In this document: positions 1-7,190 of the stretch, piece by piece
Position numbering within the stretch: position 1 is the stretch's first letter
How the letters are laid out: every line of letters starts with the position of its first letter
From: JAEUPI01 sp035764445
Lineage (GTDB): Bacteria; Pseudomonadota; Gammaproteobacteria; Burkholderiales; Burkholderiaceae_C
Length of the DNA stretch: 17,142 bases
NCBI GenBank assembly: GCA_035764445.1
Contig: DASTZF010000252.1
Span: forward strand, 1-17,142
Direction: 5' to 3'
The notes under the pieces: generated by a model
The model's database searches: none
Seen by the model: only the letters and a program-made list of their open reading frames with translations
What the model was told of the DNA's origin: nothing
Translations under genes and position numbers: made by a program

Positions 1-136
1 AGAAGTCTCATGTCAAAAGCAAGACCGCCTTGGTCAGTGGACCGGCTCCTTGCACGGCGCACTGATCGTCATGCACCGCATCGCTTTCTTGTCCGGCGGC
101 ACGAAGCCGCACCTCAACCTCACCGAAGGAGCATCC

Positions 137-619
137 ATGAAGTCCAACCTGTCCCTGAATGTGGCCGCTGCTGCGCTGCTGTCCCTCGGCGCGCTGTCGG
201 CTGTGCATGCCGGCGAGTGCCCGGCCGACCAGTACCGTCCCAATGGCACCGGCCAGCCGATGTCTGCGCTCGGGCCGAGCGGTGTCACAGATGTCGTGAT
301 CACGTCAACCGAGTTGTCCAAGGAGCCGGTGTCGATCCAGGGCCGCCTGTTCCGCGCACGCAAGCTCGATATCGCGCCCGGTGGCGTGGTGCCGTGGCAC
401 AGCCACAGTGATCGTCCGGCACTGCTACTGATCGCCTCCGGCGAGATCACCGAGTACGCCAGCACCTGCGCGGTGCCGATCGTGCACAAGGCTGGCGACA
501 TCACGCCCGAGCGCAGCCCCACGTCGCACTGGTGGAAGAACTCTGGCAAGCAGCCGGTGGTGATCTATGCGTTCGACCTCTTCCGCTCGGAAGACAAGCA
601 CGACGAACACATGATGTGA
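137..619 (+). CDS. Exported cupin-domain protein
   Basis: 160 aa. The start is placed at ATG 137 because AAGGAG lies just upstream (125-130) and the protein then opens with a signal peptide (residues 1-25, hydrophobic core AAAALLSLGALSAVHA); an earlier in-frame start at 50 would bury it. The mature part is a single cupin barrel. Cupin motif 1 is at about 81-103 (PGGVVPWHSHSDRP, His88 and His90), with the usual motif-1 Glu not obvious. Motif 2 is at 120-135 (GDITPERSPTSHWWKN, His131). The three His would bind one metal ion in the periplasm. The C-terminus is His/Asp rich (DKHDEHMM). The substrate cannot be told from sequence. It is followed by a transporter remnant and then DUF1622, DUF302 and phasin-like genes on the same strand. 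Confidence 0.85.
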   Translation: MKSNLSLNVAAAALLSLGALSAVHAGECPADQYRPNGTGQPMSALGPSGVTDVVITSTELSKEPVSIQGRLFRARKLDIAPGGVVPWHSHSDRPALLLIASGEITEYASTCAVPIVHKAGDITPERSPTSHWWKNSGKQPVVIYAFDLFRSEDKHDEHMM

Positions 620-622
620 ATT

Positions 623-716
623 GGGTTTCGAGGTCCACCGCAACGGTAGCAACGCCATGTTCCGCAACGTGACTGTCTCCTCGATGGCGTTCCTGACCTT
701 GGTGGACCTCTTTCCC
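623..716. repeat. Long imperfect inverted repeat (hairpin)
   Basis: Starting 4 bases after the cupin stop, GAGGTCCACC (630-639) pairs perfectly with GGTGGACCTC (701-710). Inside it GGT (645-647) pairs with ACC (696-698), and AACGCCAT (651-658) pairs with ATGGCGTT (684-691), leaving a loop of about 25 nt. Outside it GGG (623-625) faces CCC (714-716). In RNA this would be a long stem broken by small internal loops. There is no U-tract, so it is not a classical intrinsic terminator. It overlaps the putative transporter remnant. Confidence 0.7.
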
Positions 717-785
717 ACACGAGCCATCCTGTCCACTCTCGCGCCGACGTGCCGCCTGCGGCTGGTGGTGATCTCGGCACATTGA
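657..785 (+). pseudogene. Remnant of MFS transporter N-terminus
   Basis: A short open frame of 42 codons begins MFRNVTVSSMAFLTLVDLF and continues PTRAILSTLA. This resembles the first membrane helix of a group of MFS transporters in which a similar 'SSMAFLTLVDLFATQAILPSLA' pattern opens the protein (recalled, not searched). After about residue 28 the frame loses similarity, and a neighbouring frame reads RADVPPAAGG, which fits the expected continuation better, so a frameshift is likely. Everything downstream is replaced by the DUF1622 gene. The long inverted repeat at 623-716 covers the first half. The identification rests on about 25 residues, so it is tentative; it may be merely an intergenic ORF. 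Confidence 0.35.
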
Positions 786-789
786 TGCC

Positions 790-1125
790 ATGTCGCACGC
801 AGACCTTATCGAGCACATTGGCCGGGCGATCGAGGTCGCCGGTGTGGCGCTGATTGTCGCCGGGCTGCTAAGGGCGTTGTGGCGCAGCTGGCGGCGCGAC
901 GCTGGCACCCGCGCGGCGCAGGCGCGGCATGACATGGGGCAGGCGATCCTGCTTGGCCTCGAAGTGCTGGTGGCGGCCGACATCGTGCGCACCGTGGCAT
1001 CCACACCCACCCTGGACGGCGTGACCGTCCTCGCTGTCGTCGTGGCAATCCGGACTTTTCTGAGCTGGAGCCTTGCACTCGAGCTCGAGGGGCGTTGGCC
1101 GTGGCAACGCGCGCCCAACGCTTGA
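790..1125 (+). CDS. DUF1622 family membrane protein
   Basis: 111 aa, a normal length for DUF1622. Three hydrophobic segments are visible: about 14-30 (VAGVALIVAGLLRALW), 52-67 (AILLGLEVLVAADIV) and 77-95 (DGVTVLAVVVAIRTFLSWSL). The family hallmarks are the ILLGLEVLVAADIVRTV block, the IRTFLSWSLALELEGRWPW block and a basic loop after the first helix. It is an inner-membrane protein of unknown function. The ATG at 790 follows the transporter remnant with no strong Shine-Dalgarno. It is 39 nt before the start of the DUF302 gene, so the two are probably co-transcribed. The family assignment is from remembered motifs. Confidence 0.8.
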   Translation: MSHADLIEHIGRAIEVAGVALIVAGLLRALWRSWRRDAGTRAAQARHDMGQAILLGLEVLVAADIVRTVASTPTLDGVTVLAVVVAIRTFLSWSLALELEGRWPWQRAPNA

Positions 1126-1164
1126 TTGACTGTTCTCACCCAACCATTGCACTGGAGTCCCATC

Positions 1165-1641
1165 ATGACCCTCACCCTTCGATCCTTCGCAACTGGCGTG
1201 GTGCTTGCACTCAGCATCGCGCTTCCTTTTCAGGCCCGAGCGGCTGACAACGGCGTCGTGCGCGTGAAGAGCGCTTACTCGATGGAGGAGTCGATCGCGC
1301 GCGTCAAGGCCGACATCGCCGGCAAGGGCATCACGTTCTTCAACGAGATCGACCAGTCGGCCCTGGCCGCAAAGAACGGCATCACTCTGCGCCGCTCGAC
1401 CCTGCTCGAGTTCGGCAACCCGGCTCTCGGTACGCACTTCATCACCGGCAACCCCGACGCTGGCCTCGACTGGCCCTTGCGCCTGCTGTTCACGCAGGAC
1501 GACAGCGGTCAGGTGTGGGCGGTATGGACCGACTTCGGCTGGATCGCCAAGCGGCACGGTATCACCAGCCGTGACGCGCAGTTCAACATGGCCACACAGG
1601 TGGTGAAGTCCATCACCTCGACGCTCAATCCGGCACCCTGA
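1165..1641 (+). CDS. Exported DUF302 domain protein
   Basis: 158 aa from ATG 1165. A signal peptide occupies residues 1-26 (VVLALSIALPFQARA), with cleavage probable after ARA. An upstream in-frame start at 1126 would place the signal internally. The mature part (about 29-153) is one DUF302 domain: VKSAYSMEESIARVKADIAGKGITFFNEI forms the N-terminal alpha/beta part (residues 34-62), and LLEFGNPALGTHFI (80-93), LDWPLRLLF (101-109) and GQVWAVWTD (115-123) are the family's characteristic strands. Function is unknown; DUF302 proteins occur alone or fused to other domains. It sits between DUF1622 and a phasin-like gene on the same strand, probably in one operon. Confidence 0.85.
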   Translation: MTLTLRSFATGVVLALSIALPFQARAADNGVVRVKSAYSMEESIARVKADIAGKGITFFNEIDQSALAAKNGITLRRSTLLEFGNPALGTHFITGNPDAGLDWPLRLLFTQDDSGQVWAVWTDFGWIAKRHGITSRDAQFNMATQVVKSITSTLNPAP

Positions 1642-1688
1642 AAGCGCGCGCAGGCGCCTTGCACGACGGCACCACGAGGAGACTGACG

Positions 1689-2234
1689 ATGAACGTGCAC
1701 CCGATCGAACAAGCCGCGCTGGTGGCGGCACGGCCGGCCGCGCCGAACGAGAGCGCCAGCCGCGCGCGCGAAACATTGGTGGAGCAGGTGACCGTGCTCG
1801 CGCGCCAGCTAGCCGACGTGATGCTAGCCAACGTACAGAACACCGCTTCGCTGAACTTGATCGCCGCCCGTGCCGTGCTCGCACACGCGCGCATCCCGAC
1901 GCCGCCGAACCTGCAGCATCGCAGCGACACGTGGCGCCACTCCTGGCGCAATTTCGAGATCTGTGCGACGTCGGCCGACCAGGTGCTCAACCTGACACGC
2001 GGCCATGTCGAACGCAACACCGCGGCGCTGTGGCGCACCACAGAGCGGATGCTGGAGGACATGCATCAGCTCGAAGGCGCCCATGGAGTTGCGCTGCGAG
2101 AAGCCTTCGGCGCGATGAAGGCGGCACAAACGGCCTACTGGGAGGCCGCGCAACAGGTGCACAACGAGCTGGTTTCGATGGCCCAGGCGCCGCTGTCGGG
2201 GTCGACCGAGGAAATCGCTCGTTGCACTCACTGA
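1689..2234 (+). CDS. Phasin-like helical protein
   Basis: 181 aa from ATG 1689, chosen because GAGGAGA lies 8-9 nt upstream; an in-frame start at 1659 lacks this. The protein is almost entirely predicted amphipathic helix with many Ala, Glu and Gln and no signal peptide or membrane segment. The segment around residues 45-130 (ANVQNTASLNLIAARAVLAH, and WRTTERMLEDMH) has the pattern of phasins, which coat polyhydroxyalkanoate granules in the cytoplasm. The match is to the general phasin pattern only, so another helical-bundle role is possible. Its 3' end overlaps the convergent VOC/MOSC ORF by 7 nt, at the edge of a rearranged zone. Confidence 0.6.
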   Translation: MNVHPIEQAALVAARPAAPNESASRARETLVEQVTVLARQLADVMLANVQNTASLNLIAARAVLAHARIPTPPNLQHRSDTWRHSWRNFEICATSADQVLNLTRGHVERNTAALWRTTERMLEDMHQLEGAHGVALREAFGAMKAAQTAYWEAAQQVHNELVSMAQAPLSGSTEEIARCTH

Positions 2235-2599
2235 GGCTCACTGACTACCAGCACGCACCCCGGCAGCCGCACCCGGTCGCCTGTCCACAGGTGATCTTCC
2301 GCTAAGCCTTCGATCATGAGGTTCTGGCCGACGGCACCATGCGGCAGCACGTGGTTCCAGCCACCGACACCAGCCTGAGCACGCACGGTCTGCCAGAACG
2401 CGTAGTGCTCGGCCGGGTAGGCGTAGACCGCCTTCGAAAGCCCACCGTGCACGCTGGGGTCGCGACATGCGCCGCGTGGCTCACCATCGCGGCCCCACGC
2501 GAACAGTACTTGCCAGCCTAGACCGTCACGATAGAAGGCGAGCGAGGCATCGTAAGACGATGGCTCGATGAAGACAGGATCGAACTGATCGTGTGCCAC
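2228..2599 (-). CDS. VOC-MOSC chimeric ORF (likely decayed)
   Basis: 123 aa from a GTG at 2599, chosen because GAGGAGAG lies about 8 nt upstream; the longer frame to 2707 simply translates the attC site. Residues 6-44 (FDPVFIEPSSYDASLAFYRD, then GLGWQVLFAWGRDGEPRGA) are the first beta-alpha-beta half of a vicinal-oxygen-chelate (glyoxalase-like) domain. From about residue 47 the match changes to a MOSC domain of the YiiM kind: DPSVHGGLSKAVYAYPAEHY (47-66), LPHGAVGQNLMIEGL (85-99), GDRVRLPGCVLVVSEPQ (107-123). The usual GENL is GQNL, and the chain ends just before the family's Arg-x-Pro-Cys, so the molybdenum-ligand Cys is missing. Both halves are incomplete, so activity is doubtful. It follows the attC site on the same strand and overlaps the phasin-like gene at its 3' end. 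Confidence 0.6.
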   Translation of the reverse strand: MAHDQFDPVFIEPSSYDASLAFYRDGLGWQVLFAWGRDGEPRGACRDPSVHGGLSKAVYAYPAEHYAFWQTVRAQAGVGGWNHVLPHGAVGQNLMIEGLAEDHLWTGDRVRLPGCVLVVSEPQ

Positions 2600-2617
2600 G
2601 GTCGCTCTCTCCTCGCC

Positions 2618-2696
2618 GCCTAACGTTTTGAGTTCACCCGCTCGCGGAAGCGGGCGGAGCCCGCTGTAGCACGTCGGGTGCAACGAAGGGTTGGGC
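2618..2696 (-). other. Integron attC recombination site
   Basis: A 79-bp site with the full attC layout. Read on the minus strand it opens with the R'' core GCCCAAC (2696-2690) and closes with the R' core GTTAGGC (2624-2618), matching RYYYAAC and GTTRRRY. Inside, GTTGCACCCG and CGGGTGAAC pair with one unpaired G, the extrahelical base typical of attC arms. The centre holds a second GC-rich hairpin (CGGGCTCCGCCCG). Orientation fits a cassette whose gene is the minus-strand membrane-protein ORF ending at 2700. Translating the site gives NPSLHPTCYSGLRPLPRAGE, a peptide often seen in spurious ORFs over such sites. No integrase of the IntI type and no second site were found. Confidence 0.85.
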
Positions 2697-2699
2697 GTT

Positions 2700-3008
2700 C
2701 TAGCCACGGATTAGCACTGCGAACACGCCCAGCAACGCAGCGATGACCGTAAGGATGTACCAGCCGATCCAGTAGCGCCGACTGTAGGTTGGATTGATGG
2801 ACTTGCCAGCCAGGTACACACCCACATCATTAAACCCCAGCGCTTCATTGATGTTGGCGATGGTGTCGGCGACCTCTTGCAGGCGTGCGTGGTTGTTGCA
2901 CAGCAATGTCGTCGCTATCAGTGCGACAGCGAGATCAATGAGGGCCAGCCCATACTGCAGACGCGGAACCAAAGGAGATTGAGTGGCCAGCCAAGCACCA
3001 AGCGCCAA
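2700..3008 (-). CDS. Small membrane protein, integron-cassette type, 5' end missing
   Basis: 102 aa from a TTG at 3008. The same frame stays open to a stop at 3063-3065 and reads VTAFFSLQLALGAWLATQ across that TTG, an apparent first membrane helix, yet contains no ATG or GTG. I infer that the true 5' end was lost. Further segments are LQYGLALIDLAVALIATTLL (helix 2), a soluble middle with a short acidic/Asn-rich stretch, and IGWYILTVIAALLGVFAVLI (C-terminal helix). The stop is 3 nt from the attC core, exactly where a cassette gene should end. The DNA looks less GC-rich than its neighbours, as cassette genes often are. I do not recognise the family. Confidence 0.55.
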   Translation of the reverse strand: MALGAWLATQSPLVPRLQYGLALIDLAVALIATTLLCNNHARLQEVADTIANINEALGFNDVGVYLAGKSINPTYSRRYWIGWYILTVIAALLGVFAVLIRG

Positions 3009-3046
3009 CTGAAGCGAAAAGAAGGCTGTGACTAAACGATGGTCAG

Positions 3047-3478
3047 GTGCAGCACCGCCGATTCAACGGCCGATCCTCGAGCTCGGCCTTGGCAGTGGCC
3101 GCCGCGGACAGTCTGGTGAGTGCCGGGCGCGCTGATCTGGCGCTCGCATTCGTGCTCATCTCCGGGCAGACCATTGCGGAGACTGAAGAGCAGTATCAAG
3201 CGGCCGAGGCCCTGCGCCTTCGCGGGCAGTTGTTCGAGGGCGACGGGGACGAGGCGGCCGCGGAGAGCTGCTACCGGCAATCCATTGACATCGCAGAGCG
3301 ACAAGGCGCAAAGCTGTTCTCGCTGAAAGCCACGACCCGTTTCGCGATGCTCTGCGCCGCGCGAGGCCGCCGAGAGGAAGGTGTGGCGACCCTGCGTCCG
3401 ATCTTCGAATGGTTTAACGAAGGCCTCGATTCGCGAGACCTCGTCTGCGCACGAGCGGCGCTCGAGAGGTGCAACTGA
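3047..3478 (+). pseudogene. C-terminal fragment of cyclase/ATPase/TPR protein
   Basis: 143 codons from GTG 3047. The recognisable part is TPR-like: AEALRLRGQLFEG, AAESCYRQSIDIAERQGAKL, FSLKATTRFAMLCAARGRR, then ATLRPIFEWFNEGLDSRDL. This is the typical C-terminal end of large regulators that join a class III cyclase-like domain, an ATPase and TPRs. It resembles the last 85 residues of the intact protein encoded at 3647-6982, which ends NATLRPVLAAFAEGLDTADQ. All N-terminal domains are absent; upstream the frame hits a stop at 3029-3031 inside the cassette debris. It is convergent with the intact paralogue, tail-to-tail, 168 bp apart. Confidence 0.75.
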
Positions 3479-3527
3479 ATGGCTTGATTTGAAGGCCCGT
3501 TTCTCGTTGCAGACCAAACGTCTCTTC

Positions 3528-3564
3528 CTGGCCGCTCGCAGACTCAGGGGACCGTCCGCACCCG
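3528..3564. repeat. Imperfect direct repeat, copy 1
   Basis: CTGGCCGC, a 4-nt insertion TCGC, AGACTCA, GGGGA, then CCGTCCGCACCCG. The second copy at 7098-7131 lacks the 4-nt insertion and reads AAGGAA in the middle. The two copies lie on the same strand and bracket the cyclase-ATPase gene. Confidence 0.6.
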
Positions 3565-3646
3565 CAGACATTCGTGTCAGCACTCTTGGACGACTTCTTG
3601 CCCGATCACTGTATGGCCCGCACCAGCGGACGGGCACGTTCCGCGG

Positions 3647-6600
3647 TTAAGTTGTCTCGAGCACGGCCCGCGCGTACCGCTGGTCGGCGGTATCCAAGCC
3701 TTCCGCAAATGCGGCGAGCACAGGACGCAATGTCGCATTGGCTTCGGCGCGGTCGCCCGCTCGCTGGAGCGTGCGCGCCAGTGCAATGGCGGCACGCAGC
3801 TCGAACGATAGAGCCCCGCGATCGTGGGCGATCGACACGGCCCGGCGAAACCGGCTAACAGCCTGCTCGATCGAAGGCTGCGGCTGCCGCAGGCTGAGCT
3901 CGCCTTCCACGCGTTCGATCTCAGAAGCGAAAAGCGCCTCGCAGGCCCGTGGCGCAATCGCGCCGAGCGCCTCGCGCGCGAGGTCGACCCGCGCCTGTGC
4001 AGCGAAGAGCTCGGCAAGCGTCAACAAACAAAACGTTCGATACCAAGCGGTGGTGGCGCAAGCCGCGGCCTGCAGCTCGACCAGTCGCTCGATCGGCGGC
4101 GGATCGCGCGCGATGGCGGCTAGCAGAACATGCCCGATCACCGCCCAATTCGCCAGTGCATAGCGCTCGCAGATATCGACCACCAGCCGCGCCTGCATGG
4201 TGGTGCGCGATATGTCGCCGCGCTGATAGTTCACCAGAGCGTCGAACAAGTGGACAAAGAAGGTCGACAGCGGATGGCCCACCTGATCGGCGAGGTGGTG
4301 CGCGTCCTCCAACGCGACCACCGCCTGATCGGGACAACCGAGGATCCACAGGCTCAACGCCCGGTTCATGCGACAGCAGGTTCCGGCGTCATGGCCACTG
4401 TAGAGCGCCGCCAGCGATCCGTGGCGCGCGCGGTCGTAGAGCGCGATACCGCGCTCCGCGTGATGCAGCGCCCCGCGCGCATCACCCAGGCCAGTGAGCG
4501 TGGGCCACAACGTGTGGTGCGCTTCCAGCAACAGGCCGCTGTCGCCGCCATCGCGAACACTCTCCAGCAAACGCTCTCCGACGGCGCGTGCCTCGTCGAA
4601 GCGCTCGCCGCCATACGCAGTGCGCCACAGGCCCCACAGCACCGGGAAACGGCGCTCACGGTCGTCGAGCCGCGTCACCAGATCCTGCATACCCTGGTAC
4701 AGCGCCTCGATCTCCGGCGCCTTGTCGCCCTTCAGTGCCATCAGCACCGGCCCGAGTGCCATGCGGATGTCGAGCGCCTGACGCAGGATCTCGGGGGTCT
4801 GCGGCAGACCATTGAGCAGTGTCAGTGCGTGTTCGAAGGACGCCACCGCTTCGCGGTTGGCGCACCGTGCCGCGGCTTTGGCACCGGCGAGGCGAAGGTA
4901 GTGCAGCGCCTTCGGTACCGAGTCCGCCTGCACCGCGTGATGGGCCAGCCGCTCAACGTAGCGGCCGATCGCGTCGTCGCCAAGCAACTGCTCCGCCGCG
5001 CCGAGAATCGCGGCATGCAACGCGCGCCGGCGCTCGCTAAGCACCCCGGCGTAGGCGACGTCGTGGGTCAGCGCGTGTTTGAACGTGTACTCCAGTTCGG
5101 GGAACAACCGCGCTTCGTACAGGAACTCGGCGGCCTGAAGCCGCGCCAATGCGCTGCGCAACTCATCCTCAGCCCGTTCAGCCACTACGCGCAGCAGCAC
5201 ATAGGGCACATCAATGCCGACCACCGCCGCCGCCTCGAGTAGCCGCTTGTCTCCCGGGTCGAGTCGATCGATGCGGGCTGCGATGATCGCTTGCACGCTG
5301 GGCGCGATCGACAAGGGATCGAAGTGGCCAATCAGCCGGTGCTGGCCTCGCGGACCCGCGAGGACCCCCGTTTCGATCAACGTGCGGACGCTCTCCTCGA
5401 TGTACAGCGGGTTGCCCTGCGTGCGTTCGGCAAGCAGATGCTTCAGCGGGTCCACGCTCCGGTCGGTGCCGAGCAACTCACCCAGCAGCTCGGCGGCGCT
5501 CTGATCTGGTAGAGGATCGATGCGCAGCTGTTGGTAGAACGTCTTACCGGCCCAGCCGTGCGCGTACTCGGGGCGGAAGTTGACCGCCAGCAGCACTGCC
5601 GCGGCCGGCACGCTGTCGACTAAGAGGTCGAGGAAAGCCTGGGTCTCCGCGTCGATCCAGTGCAGGTCTTCGAAGACGACCAGGATCGGCTGCAGCTGGC
5701 TCTCGCGCAGGACCAGGCGCTTCATGGCGTCGAGCGTCACTCGGCGCCGCTGCGTCGAATCAAGTTGGGCGAATGGGCTGTCGTCAATCTGCACATCCAG
5801 CAGCCAAAGTGCCGCCGGCACGACATCGCGCAGGGCCTCGTCCAGCGTGAGCAGTGACCCGGTCACCTTGGCGCGGATTGCGCGTGAATCGTCGCGCCGA
5901 TCGATGCGGAAGTACGCCCGCAAGAGCTCGGCCACCGGCAGGAACGAGCTTGCCTTGCCGTAGGACACCGAGTTCGCCTCCAGCACACGCCATCCCTGGA
6001 CATCGGGTGTGCGCGCGAACTCGTAGTACAGCCTTGATTTGCCCACACCAGCCTCGCCGACGAGAGCAACGATCTGGCCGTGCCCCCGGCCGGCCAGCTG
6101 GGCCGCGCGCCGCAGCTGCGCCATCTCGGTGTCACGGCCTACGAAGCGTGCGAGGCCACCCAAGCGGCGCGCGTGCAAGCGGGTGCGCGCGTCGGCATCG
6201 CGCACCAGCTCGTAAGCTTGCACCGGTTCGGCCATGCCCTTGACCGGAATCGGCCCAAGCGGCCTCGCCTCGATGTAGCCCTCGGCCAGCGCCAAGGTCG
6301 CGGCGGTCAGACGTGTGGTGCCGGGCGATGCGAGCTGCTCCATGCGCGCGGCCAAGCTGGTCGTGGCACCGACCGCCGTGTAGTCCATTCGCAGGTCGCT
6401 GCCGATCGACCGCACCACGACCTCCCCGGAGTTCAAACCGACGCGGATTTGCACCTCCGCACCGTGGGTGCGCCTGACTTGCTCGGTGTAGCGAGCGATC
6501 GACTCCTGCAGACGCAGTGCCGCGAAACATGCGCGCACCGCATGATCCTCGTGGGCCAGTGGTGCACCGAACAAGGCCATGATGCCGTCGCCCAACACTT

Positions 6601-6982
6601 GATTGACGGTGCCTTCGAAGCGGTGCACCGCATCCATCATCCGCTGCAATACGGGATCGAGAATGCGGCGCGCCTCCTCAGGGTCGCGGTCGGCGAGCAT
6701 TTCGAGCGAACCCTTCATGTCGGCGAACAAGATCGTGACTTGCTTGCGTTCGCCTTCGATTGCCGCTCGCGATTCGAGGATGCGCTCGGCGAGATGCCGC
6801 GGCACGGCGGCCACCGCGGGCTCGACGTTGGAAACCACCGGATGCGCACACTGTGGGCAGAAGCGTGCACCGGCCGGCAACTCGCTGTGGCATGCAGCAC
6901 AACGCGGTGTCAGTGGCGTGGCGCAGTGCATGCAGAAACGCGCGCCCGGCGCGTTCTCCTGCTGGCACTTCGGGCATCTCAT
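3647..6982 (-). CDS. Zinc-ribbon / class III cyclase-like / AAA ATPase / TPR regulator
   Basis: 1111 aa, full length for this family. Residues 3-45 form a double zinc ribbon (Cys pairs 3/6, 17/20, 28/31, 42/45). Residues 79-260 are a class III nucleotidyl-cyclase domain, with metal Asp88 (LFADMKGS) and Asp132 (GDGIMALFG). The position normally holding the purine-selecting Lys reads Gln (TVNQVLGDG), and the GDTVN motif reads GATTS, so the catalytic Asn is Ser. Residues 278-520 are an ATPase with Walker A GEAGVGKS (309-316) and Walker B ILVVFEDLHW (433-442). From about 620 onward come helical TPR-like repeats. No membrane segment is visible, so it should be cytoplasmic. The ATG at 6982 is preceded by GAGGGG. 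It is probably a signalling protein; the ligand and actual cyclase activity are unknown. It is monocistronic and flanked by direct repeats. Confidence 0.9.
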   Translation of the reverse strand: MRCPKCQQENAPGARFCMHCATPLTPRCAACHSELPAGARFCPQCAHPVVSNVEPAVAAVPRHLAERILESRAAIEGERKQVTILFADMKGSLEMLADRDPEEARRILDPVLQRMMDAVHRFEGTVNQVLGDGIMALFGAPLAHEDHAVRACFAALRLQESIARYTEQVRRTHGAEVQIRVGLNSGEVVVRSIGSDLRMDYTAVGATTSLAARMEQLASPGTTRLTAATLALAEGYIEARPLGPIPVKGMAEPVQAYELVRDADARTRLHARRLGGLARFVGRDTEMAQLRRAAQLAGRGHGQIVALVGEAGVGKSRLYYEFARTPDVQGWRVLEANSVSYGKASSFLPVAELLRAYFRIDRRDDSRAIRAKVTGSLLTLDEALRDVVPAALWLLDVQIDDSPFAQLDSTQRRRVTLDAMKRLVLRESQLQPILVVFEDLHWIDAETQAFLDLLVDSVPAAAVLLAVNFRPEYAHGWAGKTFYQQLRIDPLPDQSAAELLGELLGTDRSVDPLKHLLAERTQGNPLYIEESVRTLIETGVLAGPRGQHRLIGHFDPLSIAPSVQAIIAARIDRLDPGDKRLLEAAAVVGIDVPYVLLRVVAERAEDELRSALARLQAAEFLYEARLFPELEYTFKHALTHDVAYAGVLSERRRALHAAILGAAEQLLGDDAIGRYVERLAHHAVQADSVPKALHYLRLAGAKAAARCANREAVASFEHALTLLNGLPQTPEILRQALDIRMALGPVLMALKGDKAPEIEALYQGMQDLVTRLDDRERRFPVLWGLWRTAYGGERFDEARAVGERLLESVRDGGDSGLLLEAHHTLWPTLTGLGDARGALHHAERGIALYDRARHGSLAALYSGHDAGTCCRMNRALSLWILGCPDQAVVALEDAHHLADQVGHPLSTFFVHLFDALVNYQRGDISRTTMQARLVVDICERYALANWAVIGHVLLAAIARDPPPIERLVELQAAACATTAWYRTFCLLTLAELFAAQARVDLAREALGAIAPRACEALFASEIERVEGELSLRQPQPSIEQAVSRFRRAVSIAHDRGALSFELRAAIALARTLQRAGDRAEANATLRPVLAAFAEGLDTADQRYARAVLETT

Positions 6983-7097
6983 GTTCAGCCCCTCGCCCTG
7001 CCGATGCGCGGGATCTTACTCGGCGCGATGCAAGTGGGACGCCGCGGCTGCCAGACACCGGTTCTAGGCTTCCCAGCGAGCCGCGCGGTGTCCGCAT

Positions 7098-7131
7098 CTG
7101 GCCGCAGACTCAAAGGAACCGTCCGCACCCG
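7098..7131. repeat. Imperfect direct repeat, copy 2
   Basis: CTGGCCGCAGACTCA, AAGGAA, CCGTCCGCACCCG; see the copy at 3528-3564. It lies 116 bases upstream of the cyclase-ATPase start codon. After removing the 4-nt insertion in copy 1, nearly all remaining positions agree. Confidence 0.6.
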
Positions 7132-7190
7132 ACCCGCTGCTGTCCTTGGCGATTGCAAGAAGCAGTCAGTCGACCTCGACGCTCCGGCAC

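Noticed and set aside
868..1884. 338-codon minus-strand open frame across DUF1622, DUF302 and phasin-like genes
   Set aside because: Arg/Ala/Ser-rich composition typical of a shadow; the plus-strand genes are recognisable families.
4130..5242. 370-codon plus-strand open frame
   Set aside because: Antisense to the TPR region of the cyclase-ATPase gene, which has clear domains and a ribosome binding site; this frame has none.
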